A DNA stretch of 64,000 nt from Sordariomycetes sp. S80-01Y (Eukaryota; Ascomycota; Sordariomycetes), in assembly GCA_037042185.1 (NCBI GenBank), contig JAXQJY010000029.1, forward strand, positions 1,240,001 to 1,304,000, given 5' to 3'. Below, in pieces: positions 12,140 to 21,501 of the stretch; positions within the stretch are counted from its first letter, which is position 1, and each line of letters starts with the position of its first letter. The notes beneath the pieces are model-generated. The model was not told where the DNA came from. It worked only from the letters and a program-made list of their open reading frames with translations, and did no database searches. Both the position numbers and the translations under genes were made by a program.

Positions 12140-13320
12140 TGTTCTTGAGATGTCTCATTCAGGACTCGCTGGGTGTCCGTGGTACGAGCGGTCTCATGTG
12201 CCCCGCGATGGTGACTGGGAAAGAAAGTTGCACGACGCCTTCGGATGAGAAATTGACGGGCATGATTCGACCCTTCACAATGGCTTTGATTCCCACAATG
12301 GACCCTTGACCACGCTAAGATGCGGGGTTGACCAGTGCTGTCCCATGAACCATGCCATTCAACCGCGACTCAGTGGCGTTGGAGACTAGACTAGTCACGC
12401 GGAGACCCCAGGGGCAAGACACTGGAGGAGAACTTCATCAAGAGATCCGCCATGATCAAACTCACGATTTGTCACGAGGCTCAGACCGTACAGGTCTCTC
12501 GGAATGGCTATTCCCGAGTATTGATTGACGTAGGTTTGTGGACGTTGGAGCGAGTAGAGTTGGTGTTATTGGGGCATATTAAGCCATGTGGTAAACAGCA
12601 ATGGGCAGTTTACGTAGCAGAATTTTGTGATGACGAGGAGCACAGCGAAACTGGTTTTTATGTTCTTTGCCCAGTGAGGGTGAGTTTGCGTTTTGGTTCA
12701 TTCCTACGTTTCGGGGGGTCCTGTAATTGAAGCGATGGATCGTCTCAATGACTCGTCGCAATTCAATGTTGATGAGCGTAGTTGTCGCCTCCGCTGACTG
12801 CACAAGCGCCGCCAATTGTACGCATCTTTTCCCCTGTGACCATCTTGAAAACGATGAGAGCATACAGCGTGCATTTTAGAGGGTTGCGAGTTTTCAAGCC
12901 TTCGATCAGAGTCGAGGAAGACTTGGAAATAACCCAACAGAAGGATCTGGCAGTCTTACCCACATATAATGTGGACTGACTCGCGTCGAGCAGAGTCGGT
13001 GAGAAAGCCGATGCAGGCTTCCCCTCACGCGCCCCTGTGGGGAAACAGCTGGGAATCCCGGTCATGGAGGCGAGTGTCGAATTTGTCCTCGGGATTCTGG
13101 GGACGACCGTGTCTCGAGAAGATGATCACGGAGAAGAGGGCGAGAGGTTAGCAACTGTCGTGTGCTTGAGCGGGAAAGTGCCGGACGAGTGCCGCGAGCG
13201 AACACAATTAACAGATGCGATAAAGACCGGGGTAACCCTTTGTCAAGCTAGCGTGTAAGGGCCAAGGATCTTGGAATCGAAACCCCGGGCAAACTCGAAT
13301 CTGCCGTTGAAATTATCAGC
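12140..13320. other. Divergent promoter region between regulator and Asp-box gene
   Basis: No gene is supported in this 1.18-kb stretch; open frames are short and lack domains. It is the shared upstream region of two divergent genes and holds a pair of overlapping CGG-N7-CCG elements at 13171-13194. Confidence 0.55.
13171..13194. promoter_or_regulatory. Two overlapping CGG-N7-CCG elements
   Basis: Two copies of CGG-N7-CCG occur back to back (13171-13183 and 13182-13194), and both end in AGTGCCG. They lie 127-150 bases before the start of the Asp-box protein gene. Paired identical spacing fits a binding site for a Zn2Cys6 dimer, possibly one of the two cluster regulators. This is inference from pattern only. 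Confidence 0.35.
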
Positions 13321-14463
13321 ATGGCCACTTCCCTACAGACAGCAGCCATTCCCTCGAGGACGGCCCAGTGCCATGCCTCCAACCTTCTCAAGCTCTCCGA
13401 CGGCACCCTTCTGTGCGCCTGGTTCGGTGGCTCTCAGGAAGGTCTGCCCGACATTGCCATCTGGCTCTCGCGGTTGGCTCCAGGAGCAACCTCGTGGTCC
13501 GAGCCTCAAAGGATATCAGCGGTCAACGACCGAAGTTGCCAGAACCCAGTCTTGTTCAAAGCTCCAGACACCGGCAAGCTTTGGCTCTTTCACACTGCAC
13601 AGGAGCTTGGTAGCCAGGAGAGCGCGTACCTACAGGCAAAGACTTCAGATGACGGTGGCAAGACTTGGTCTGAGCCAACCTACCCCTTTGGGGACAGAAG
13701 GGGCTCCCTTGCGCGTCAGCCCGTGCAAGTCCTGAAAGACGGCACCTGGGTTCTGCCGGTCTTCAACTGTCGAGCACCAGAAGGGTCACGCTGGATCGGG
13801 AATGATGACACCTCTAGTCTACTGTACACCAAAGATGGGGGTAAGACATGGGGCGTCAGTGATGTTCCCAATGGCATCGGAGCAGTACACATGAACCCTA
13901 TCCGTCCTCGCGATGACTCCTCGAATTGGTTAGCGCTCTTCCGCAGTCGCTGGGCAGACAACATCTATCGCTCCACCTCAAACGATGGGTTGAACTGGGA
14001 ATCCCCTGAGCCTACCAGTCTTCCAAACCCTAACAGTGGCATTTGCGGCGCTCGCCTCCCAAATGGCAAAGTTGTCGCGGTGTTCAACCGCTCTCGCGCT
14101 GAGGCAGGGCTCGCGAGGCGCAAGGGCCTCTACGATGATATCACTCCTGATTCCGACAAGCGACCTGATCAAGCTGCTTCTCACGGGAAGGAGGCCATCT
14201 GGGGAATGCCAAGAAAGACGCTGACGGTAGGCATTTCGGACGACGAGGGGTTGACATGGAAGGAGAGGGTACTAGAAGAAGGTGACGGTTTCTGCATGAC
14301 AAACGACTCTATGAAGAAGACAAACAGGGAGCTCAGCTACCCGAGCATCTTGGTCGAGGAGGACGGGGTAACGCACATTGCCTTTACGTTTCACAGGCAG
14401 TACATCAAGTACGTGCGGGTTGACGACATTGAGGGCTGGTTAGACGCGGATCCCATCGCATGA
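13321..14463 (+). CDS. Asp-box (BNR_2, sialidase-fold) protein, intronless, no signal peptide
   Basis: Six-bladed beta-propeller protein of the BNR_2/sialidase-like superfamily. A single exon of 380 residues. Four Asp boxes of the form S-x-D-x-G-x-x-W are visible: SDDGGKTW at about 109, TKDGGKTW at 170, SNDGLNW at 220 and SDDEGLTW at 306. The N-terminal part (ASNLLKLSDG...AWFGGSQEGLPDIAIW) resembles the BNR_2 group found in bacteria and plants, not classical secreted sialidases with a clear YRIP box. No signal peptide, so it is probably intracellular. True sialidase activity is not shown. The family also contains proteins of unknown substrate. Neighbours (aldolase, PdxA-type dehydrogenase, transporter, two regulators) suggest a step in sugar-acid catabolism. 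The lack of introns contrasts with the flanking regulators. Confidence 0.85.
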   Translation: MATSLQTAAIPSRTAQCHASNLLKLSDGTLLCAWFGGSQEGLPDIAIWLSRLAPGATSWSEPQRISAVNDRSCQNPVLFKAPDTGKLWLFHTAQELGSQESAYLQAKTSDDGGKTWSEPTYPFGDRRGSLARQPVQVLKDGTWVLPVFNCRAPEGSRWIGNDDTSSLLYTKDGGKTWGVSDVPNGIGAVHMNPIRPRDDSSNWLALFRSRWADNIYRSTSNDGLNWESPEPTSLPNPNSGICGARLPNGKVVAVFNRSRAEAGLARRKGLYDDITPDSDKRPDQAASHGKEAIWGMPRKTLTVGISDDEGLTWKERVLEEGDGFCMTNDSMKKTNRELSYPSILVEEDGVTHIAFTFHRQYIKYVRVDDIEGWLDADPIA

Positions 14464-14720
14464 AGACTAAGAAGAATGACCTAGGAATACTATTATACAT
14501 ATCTCCAGGCATTTACGGGACTCTCCATCTTCCCAAATTTGTTACGATAGTGATTAGAACCCCTTGTCGATAGATGTAGCGATTCTGCATCGCCTGTCTC
14601 GGACTTGTGTGGAATATCGCAAACAGCACCAAATGACACCGCGCCAGCTGCGTTAGGGAAAATTCTATATATTCTGATACTTTACGCTTCTACTTTGTGT
14701 TTTGCCACATGATTCATAAA

Positions 14721-15707
14721 TTACTTGCTCCAAGGTCTTGCCTTCTCCGTGTCCGTCAAGACACTCATCGTCTCCAACGCCCACTTCTTCATCGCGTCCC
14801 CGAGCGGCTGGTACGGCCTTCTCATCTCCCACTGAGCCTCGTCGTTGACGCCGATGGCCTTGCCTACGTGATACCAAGCACCGTACTTGGTCAAAGCGAT
14901 ACCCTTCTTGCACGCCCATTCAGCGTTGGCAACGTCGAACTGCAGGGCGCGCGCCTCCTCGGCCTTTCCGGCCTTCCAGTAATCGTACACACCCGAAGTG
15001 CTGGCAGGGAACACGTTTCCAAGACCCGTTACGCAACCGTTGCCGCCGGCATGAAGAGTTGGCAGCAGGTAATCGCTCGATCCACCAAAGACGCCGAACT
15101 GCTCAGGGGTGAACTTGCTCGTCAGACGGGTGACCTTGCCGACGTTTCCACACGTCAGCTTCACGGCGACGATGTTGGGATGCTCAGCTAGAGCAGCGAG
15201 CTGGTCCGAGTCCAGGTCGACGCCAGATGTGACACCTGGGAAGTTGTACACGACAATGGGGATGGGCGAGGCATCTGCGACAGCGCGGAAATATTGCAGG
15301 TGAGCATCGCTGGACAAAGCCTTGGCCCAGTAGCTGGGAGGCAAGAGGAGGCCGAACTTGGCTCCTGCAGCGCCAGCGTCTTTTGCGTTTTGAATAGTCT
15401 CGAATGTCGACTGTGCCGAGATTCCGGCAACGAGAGGGTAGTTGGGGATGTTTAGATCGGCGACGGCGCGAGCAGCCGTCTGGATGATGGCCTTGCGCTC
15501 AGGAGTGGTGAGGAGGGCGAGCTCTCCGTTTGTGCCGAGGTAGACGAGCCCATGCATGCCGGCCTTGATCAGGTATTGACATTGCTTGTAGACGGCATCG
15601 TGGTCAACTTGTTGTGTGGGATCGTTGGCCTTGTAGATGGTGACGACGGGTGTATAGACGCCGCCTGGGAGAGGCGTGGCCTTCGCGGCAATTTTGCTGG
15701 TAGGCAT
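14721..15707 (-). CDS. DHDPS/N-acetylneuraminate-lyase-family aldolase, intronless
   Basis: Class I pyruvate-type aldolase of the DapA superfamily, which cleaves or forms 2-keto acids through a lysine Schiff base. A single exon of 328 residues. The GTNGE substrate-carboxylate motif is at 58-62, the catalytic Tyr at about 154 (VVYNFPG) and the Schiff-base Lys at about 183 (VAVKLTCGN). Fungi make lysine by the aminoadipate route and do not need DHDPS, so the role is catabolic: cleavage of a 2-keto-3-deoxy acid, 4-hydroxy-2-oxoglutarate or a sialic-type acid are all possible. The family also includes the fungal galacturonate-pathway aldolase, but I cannot assign that activity. It converges with the Asp-box gene, 257 bases apart, and lies inside the catabolic cluster. 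Confidence 0.88.
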   Translation of the reverse strand: MPTSKIAAKATPLPGGVYTPVVTIYKANDPTQQVDHDAVYKQCQYLIKAGMHGLVYLGTNGELALLTTPERKAIIQTAARAVADLNIPNYPLVAGISAQSTFETIQNAKDAGAAGAKFGLLLPPSYWAKALSSDAHLQYFRAVADASPIPIVVYNFPGVTSGVDLDSDQLAALAEHPNIVAVKLTCGNVGKVTRLTSKFTPEQFGVFGGSSDYLLPTLHAGGNGCVTGLGNVFPASTSGVYDYWKAGKAEEARALQFDVANAEWACKKGIALTKYGAWYHVGKAIGVNDEAQWEMRRPYQPLGDAMKKWALETMSVLTDTEKARPWSK

Positions 15708-16270
15708 GATGCACGTGTATTTTTCAGATGTTCTATTTCTGGGGTCGATTTCGAGAGTCGGCTTTGAATAGCGTGCTACAAAATTCGCGAGTGTGCTTTC
15801 GCCGACAACGTAACGGGCTGCGTCTGTATATCAAGTTTCAAAGCTCAAGCCCGCCGCGTTTCTTTTGATGTTGTCTCCGAGCGTCGGCGCCGAGACCCTG
15901 GTGTCGTAAATAAGTGTTATGGAGAAACGACTAATTCTCCACTGGCCGGAGTAGAGTCCCTCGTGAAGACTGGTGATGTCGGGCTTCTCGCCGGACTGAA
16001 CCCCACGTCCGCGTTGAGGGGCGCCGCGGGGCAAATCGGGGTTCTCATGGCCTGTCCGCTCTGGTGCTGGGAAGACGCTGCTGCTAGGCCTTTGCATCTG
16101 CGCCGAAAGTATCAGAACGGGCTATACGAAGCAGATATTATCAGAAACTCCAGAGATGAGCTCGGGGAAAATTATGCGTCCATTTTCTAGTGGCTGCATG
16201 GCTGCGGGACACGGCCTACGAGCCCCAAACTTCCTTCGTCTCTGCAGGCCACACTACTCCCATTGCTAGC
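15708..16270. other. Intergenic between aldolase and DUF427 gene
   Basis: Upstream region of the aldolase gene (minus strand) and 3' flank of the DUF427 gene. No gene is supported. It contains a CGG-N8-CCG pair at 15980-15993. Confidence 0.5.
15980..15993. promoter_or_regulatory. CGG-N8-CCG inverted triplet upstream of the aldolase gene
   Basis: This pair lies 273 bases upstream of the aldolase start. It has the same triplet spacing as the pairs at 8578, 19006 and 23933. It could be a regulator site or chance. Confidence 0.2.
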
Positions 16271-17164
16271 TTAACTAAAGGGTGTCTTTGGAACCTCTTG
16301 TACTTTACCGTCCAAGACAATCTCGACCTTCTCATTATAAAAGCATACCAGCTCAGCAACAGCTGCACACTCGTGGGTGGGAAATTTGTAGTACCATACC
16401 AGGTTCTTCATCTCCTTGCCATCCACAACCACGTTGTAGTACTCCGCCTCGCCTTTATACGGACATTTGGTAACTGTTTTACTTCTTCGAAGCACTGACT
16501 GATCGACAGCAGGGAGCGGCATGTAGTATCGTGTAGGAAGTCCCGTCTCTAGAAGGTGCATCGAGTAAGGCGACTTGGCTACCGTTTTGCCCGCCACCTT
16601 GACTTCAATGGGACGGGAAGACGGGAGTATGTCAACCCTTTTGTACGGGTCCTTTGGATGAACAAAAATGGGAACATCCTCATCAAGCCATTGATCTAGC
16701 AACACCGTCAGCGAATTTCCAAATCAAGTTGGTGCAGACTTACCCATGCTACCGAACTCAAGTCTCACCATCCCGGCAATTGGCCCAAGGCTCTTATCGT
16801 CTGCAAAGCGAACCACACGATCTGTCTTCAACTCATCGATTCCATCATGTGCTGGCACGACGAGCTCGACTACGGCGGCTCTCAGCTTCAGATCATGCTG
16901 CACTTCATGCTTGTCTATAACCTCGCAATTTTGAAGGTCACCCCGGGGGATGTAGAGTTGCGGGTAATAATCGTGTTCCCAAACCAATGTCGCCTTCGTA
17001 GTATCTACAACGTATGTATGATTGTGAACTACCCGAATTCTGCGCGATGTAGCGAGTGTCTTCCGAGGTCCGTGCTGTACCATGTACTTGGCGAGCTCGC
17101 CGAGGCTGTCATTGTCAACACACGTGCATTCAGACAGATCAGCGAGTAGCTCACTCTGTACCAT
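16271..17164 (-). CDS. DUF427 domain protein
   Basis: Two exons (17164-16744 and 16695-16271) give 281 residues. Two DUF427 (PF04248) units can be read: RRIRVVHNHTYVVDTTKATLVWEH in the first half, and SRPIEVKVAGKTVAKS...LLETGLPTRYYMPL...CPYKGEAEYY in the second. The splice rebuilds MDQWLDEDVPIFVHPKDPYKRVD in frame. The biochemical role of DUF427 is not established to my knowledge, so none is assigned here. It is small, soluble and presumably cytosolic. The start at 17164 was chosen because the LGELAKYMVQHGPRK segment upstream of the second candidate ATG (17083) looks like family sequence. It lies between the aldolase and PdxA genes on the same strand, suggesting it belongs to the cluster. Confidence 0.85.
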
Positions 17165-17598
17165 GTGCGCCCGGCTTCGACATGATTCTGCTCTCTCTTC
17201 TCTTCGAATTGGTTTGATTGTATTGCTAGGAGCTATACTCGTCTCAAAGTGTTGTTCAGGTGTATATATGAGCCGACCGTTCCGTCGTGGTATTATTGCC
17301 ATACCCCGCGCTGACGTTAGATGACGCATCCAGGGCGTCTACGTCGTAAATATTGATGAAGTTGATTAGAAATGCAAAACTGGCGAAGGCACTTCATCGA
17401 AAGGAATTCTGTGTGAAATCTTTGAAACCCATTTTGGAACGGCTGAAGCCTTGTGATCTAATTCTCATTGGATTTAGATACATAGGCACCAATATACTGA
17501 CTGGATTTGTGTGACAATGTTGTGATCCAGACATAAAGCAATGATACCTTGATACTAATTGCGGAATTAATTCGATATTGTACCTAGTCTAAACATAT
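17165..17598. other. Intergenic between PdxA-like and DUF427 genes
   Basis: AT-rich 430 bases acting as 3' flank of the PdxA-like gene and 5' flank of the DUF427 gene. The DUF427 frame stays open upstream to 17329 without clear coding character. Nothing else is seen. Confidence 0.5.
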
Positions 17599-18699
17599 CT
17601 AGCAGCACGATCCGCTCATCAACTCGACGACAGTGGCATTTGGCGCCTTGGCAGGCACTGCGTCAGGTACCGGAGCAGTGCCGTGTGCCTCCTTCAATAT
17701 CCTCCTCTCAGCCATCGTGACGGCGATATCGAAAGCATTCTGCGTGCTTGTGACGCTCGCCAGGTTCTTGCCGGCAATGTCAAATGCCGTACCGTGGGCA
17801 GGCGTGGCGATTGGGATGGGCAGACCGCCCTGGATGGTTACACCACCGTCAAAAGACAGAAGCTTCATGGCGATCTGGCCCTGATCGTGGTACATGGTGA
17901 CAATGGCGTCGAAGTGTTCGCGCTTCAGGAAGATGGTATCGCAGGGGTAAGGTCCGAGCACGTCAATGCCCTTCTCGCGGGCAGCCTCGACTGCAGGGCG
18001 GATGTGGTCGATCTCCTGTCTTCCGAACGATCCGTTCTCGCCGTTGTGAGGGTTAAGAGCGCACACGCCGAGGCGAGGGGACTCAACACCCGACTCCCAA
18101 CGGAGACGGTGTGCCAACTCGATGGCCTTGAGAGTGTTCTCTTTGGTAATACGAGCAGCTACGTCCTCGACACCGATGTGGCTCGTGACTCGTGCAGTCC
18201 ATAGGGATCCCGCTACGTTGATTTCGCTGGTTGTTCCGTCAAAGTTGAGCTGGTTGGCGAACCATCGCAGCTCATCTTCTTCCGTCATTCCTGCCAATTT
18301 GAGGGACGACTTGTTCAGGGGCGCAAACACGATGCCGTCGACCTTTCCCGCTTGAACAAGCGCCAGTGCTCTCTTGAGTTGGTGGATAGTGCGGGCACCG
18401 CTCTCCTTGGACACCTCCCCGCGGACAGTCTTGTAGTTTGCCGCAGACTTGTCGTCAAGGATCTGGATGCCGTGGGCGCAAGCTGTCTCGGCAGTGACAG
18501 GGACGTGAAGACCACCGGCGTCCTTGACGGCATCTTGAACTTCGGACTCATCGGCAAGAAGTAGGATATCTGCGCGTTGGTGGTTCTTGGGGTCGCTGAG
18601 GAGCTTGGCGATGAGTTCGGGTCCGACGCCTGAAGGGTCGCCTAGGGTGACGGCGATGCGAGGGCGTCGGGCCTCGTTGACTGTGACGGCAGCAGGCAT
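17599..18699 (-). CDS. PdxA-family (4-phosphohydroxythreonine / PdxA2-like) NAD-dependent dehydrogenase, intronless
   Basis: Metal- and NAD-dependent beta-decarboxylating dehydrogenase of the PdxA family. A single exon of 366 residues. The nucleotide-site motif GDPSGVGPE is at about 20-28. The metal-binding His residues are seen at about 174 (SHIGVEDV), 218 (NPHNGENG) and 302 (AHGTAFDIAGK), with YHDQGQIAMK near 270. All key residues are present, so it looks active. In bacteria PdxA makes vitamin B6, while PdxA2 relatives oxidise 4-phospho-threonate or -erythronate in tetronate catabolism. Fungi use the PDX1/SNZ route for B6, so a catabolic role is inferred. No DUF1537-type kinase is seen in this window. 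The start at the MPAAV Met was chosen over an upstream open stretch. The gene is divergent from the MFS transporter. Confidence 0.92.
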   Translation of the reverse strand: MPAAVTVNEARRPRIAVTLGDPSGVGPELIAKLLSDPKNHQRADILLLADESEVQDAVKDAGGLHVPVTAETACAHGIQILDDKSAANYKTVRGEVSKESGARTIHQLKRALALVQAGKVDGIVFAPLNKSSLKLAGMTEEDELRWFANQLNFDGTTSEINVAGSLWTARVTSHIGVEDVAARITKENTLKAIELAHRLRWESGVESPRLGVCALNPHNGENGSFGRQEIDHIRPAVEAAREKGIDVLGPYPCDTIFLKREHFDAIVTMYHDQGQIAMKLLSFDGGVTIQGGLPIPIATPAHGTAFDIAGKNLASVTSTQNAFDIAVTMAERRILKEAHGTAPVPDAVPAKAPNATVVELMSGSCC

Positions 18700-19480
18700 G
18701 ATAGCTGTGTTTTCCGATATATTCTGAGACTTGGCGATGGGAGCTAAAAGGCGGTCACGGTCGTGTAATGAGAGTGGTGCGACTGTGTGATGCGGAAAGT
18801 CTGGAAGAGGCTCAGGACAAGCGGCAACAAGGGGCTGCTGGGACGAATCTGATATCCGAGTCAAGAAGAGAGGAGCTTTTAATCTTGGCTCGACATTGTT
18901 CTCATCGAGACCACAAGAAGGAACAGAACGTTACGCAAGCTCCTCACCCTCGCAAAACCGCCGTCCAAGTGGCGCCTGGATCCGTGGGTCGAGATCCGTG
19001 ACCATCGGTGCCTCCGCCGATACAAGATCATGTGCCAATCTCCGATGTCACTTGCCCCGCCGCAAATCTCTATGAACATGGTCAATAATAAGCTTATGAG
19101 CTTATTGCCGAGTTTAATGAATGGATTTCTCCCTGAAGCTGCCCAAGCGCAGGCCTCCTGGAGCAGTATTTGGTGCAGAACGGCGCTTCCGCCGAGTGCG
19201 GGACCGTCGTGTTTGCCCCGTGGGGTCTAGGGTCCCGGTAACGGGGTGCATACGGGGTCCAACATCGGTGACTTTGCGAGACCAATAGACCGCATGTTCC
19301 CCAGTCTTCCCCGGGGAGGATCCGTCCTCTCGGTTAACCTCTTGGGCTTTCATGCTGCTGTCAGAACTCTATATAACTAGAAGCAGTCGACGTAGCATCC
19401 CCATCTTCCACTCCATCTTCACCCTCACCACTTAAAGCTTCTCATCCTTTTTGAAACCTGCATCAGCCCTTGATCTCATC
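18700..19480. promoter_or_regulatory. Shared divergent promoter of PdxA-like and MFS genes
   Basis: This 780-bp region separates two divergent genes of the cluster. It contains several CGG/CCG triplets, including CGG-N8-CCG at 19006-19019, and a TATA-like TATATAAC at 19370-19377, 104 bases before the transporter ATG. Shared control of transporter and enzyme is likely from layout alone. Confidence 0.5.
19006..19019. promoter_or_regulatory. CGG-N8-CCG inverted triplet in the divergent promoter
   Basis: A CGG and a CCG are spaced by 8 bases, with an extra CCG inside the spacer (so CGG-N5-CCG also fits). The site lies between the PdxA-like and transporter genes. Confidence 0.25.
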
Positions 19481-21111
19481 ATGTCAGGAGAAAAGGAGGC
19501 CACCACCGGGCCTACGGTCGAGCAGGTGCCCACAGCTGGGTCTGTTCGCTCCAGCGACAACGGCATCAACAAGGAGGCCCCTGACGCTGATGCCGCAGCT
19601 CAGCAGTATCTCATCGACAATTGGGTCAATGGCACGGCCGAAGAGAAGAAGCTTATCCGCAAACTTGACTGGCGCATTTTGCCTTGTACTTGGGTTCTCT
19701 ATCTTCTTGGTTTCCTAGACCGCGCCAACATTGGGTATGTTCTCGTTGTTCTCGCTCCAGGAATCCAAGGATTTCCTAACACGGAAACAGAAATGCAAAG
19801 ACCGGTGGTCTGGAGCGCGATTTCGGTCTGACCTCCACCCAGTACTCCATCATTGTCCTGGTCTTCTTTATCTCCTACCTTATTTTCGAAGTTCCTGCCA
19901 ATATGATCCTCACGCGGGTCCGGCCGAGTGTCTTTCTCCCCGGCCTCGGCCTCGTCTGGGGTACCTTCGCCGCCTTGATGGGCGCCACCCAGAACTGGCA
20001 CCAGCTCGCCGGCATGCGTTTTCTTCTTGGATTCGCAGAGGCTGGCTTTGCCCCTGGTTGTGCCTTTTTCCTGTCCTCCTGGTATAGGAAGTACGAGCTC
20101 GCCACGCGCTTTGCCCTGCTGTATACCTCCGTCCCCATCGCCGGTGCTGTCTCCGGTCTGCTGGCTGGTCTGATCACCGACCACATGGACGGCATCTCTG
20201 GGCTTCCCGGATGGCGCTGGCTCTTCATCCTCGAGGGTCTTGCCTCCGTTGTCGCAGCGGTATGCATCTATTTCCTGATGCCTGATTACCCCTCCAACAG
20301 CAAGCGCTTTTTGTCCGAGGATGAGTCCGCTCTCGCTTGCAACCGTCTTGCTGTCGACGGCATTGGCTTGACTCAGGGCAAGGGTGTTGAGCACATTCCT
20401 CACTGGGAGGCTTTCAAGATGACCTGCAGCGATTGGCGTGTGTGGGCACAGTGCTTCCTGTTCGTTCTTGTCACTGGCTCGCAGACTATGCAGTACTTCA
20501 TCCCCACGCTCGTGGCCTCATTCGGCTGGACTGGTCCTGTTGGACAATGTAGGTTTTCCTCCTTTTTTCAACCCTGTCAGGCCATTGCATACTAATCGTC
20601 CCCAGACCACACTATTCCAGCGTACATGGCAGCACTTGTCTACGTCGTCGCGTGCTGCTACCTCGCTGATCGGTACAAGCGCAAGTGGGAGTTCATCTGC
20701 GGTCTCTCCGGCGTTGGTTGTGTTCTATTCATTGCCGTCACTACCGTCAACAACCGCATGGCGCAGTATGTCCTCACCATCTTCGCCTTCGGCACCATCT
20801 ACGGTTGCTCGCCCTTGGTCAAGACTTGGGTCTCGGATGTCATACCCAAGCCTGCTGCTAAGCGTGCCATTGCCATCGCCTTGATCAACTCAATCGGCAA
20901 TGCTTCTTCCATCTACTCCACCTGGCTTTGGCCAAAGAAAGACGCTCCTCGCTACATCCCTGGCTTCGCTACTACAACCACCTGGTTGGGCATCTTGTCT
21001 ATCTCCACCGCTGTGTTTGCCTACCTTTTCAAGAAGTACCCTGCGCAGGAGGTAGTCGCGCCCGTCGCATCGCGCTCCGAGAACCGCGACGTTGAGGATA
21101 ACCGAGCCTGA
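19481..21111 (+). CDS. MFS transporter, anion:cation symporter (Dal5/allantoate-type) family
   Basis: Plasma-membrane carrier for an organic anion. Three exons (19481-19734, 19791-20548, 20606-21111) give 505 residues. The first splice rebuilds LDRANIGNAKTGGLERDFGL, the typical first-loop motif of the Dal5-like ACS family. Later parts hold the usual helices, RFLLGFAEAGFAPG in helix 4-5, GLPGWRWLFILEG before helix 6, a central hydrophilic loop and six more helices. Members carry allantoate, nicotinate, tartrate, sugar acids and similar anions. The specific cargo is unknown. Divergent placement from the PdxA-like dehydrogenase and enclosure by two regulators suggest it imports the acid degraded by the cluster. 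The N-terminal 60 residues are hydrophilic and cytosolic. Confidence 0.93.
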
Positions 21112-21501
21112 ACTTGACTTCTGTATGTATACAGGCCGTTATTGAGATATGGGTGGATGAGAACTCAGCGAGGAGTTGGTGTGAAAGCTTCTTTCAGCTC
21201 GGCTATGGTATTCCACTTAGTAATACAGTCTTTTCCAAGTCTAATGTCAGCGTACGAAGATTCCAGTTGTCGTTCATTGCTATGCATGGAAGTCAAATAT
21301 TCTTACGATGCTATGTGGTGGTTCGGTTTGACTCCAATCCAATCTCCAGAAGGTAACCTACGAGAATTGCAGTAAAACATAGGCCGTATTTCAAGGTTTT
21401 CACATCTGTTGGTATCAGTCACTGCAGGCAGGAACATTGGTTGATGACGAATGTCGACAGGAACAGGACTAGTAATCATACATTGCGTGTCATTGTAATC
21501 G
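21112..21501. other. Intergenic between converging transporter and regulator genes
   Basis: About 390 bases of AT-rich 3' flanking sequence between convergent genes. No gene is seen. Confidence 0.6.

Noticed and set aside
19699-20403. Minus-strand open frame of 234 codons across the MFS transporter
   Set aside because: Antisense shadow of a codon-biased gene. Highly polar, no domain.
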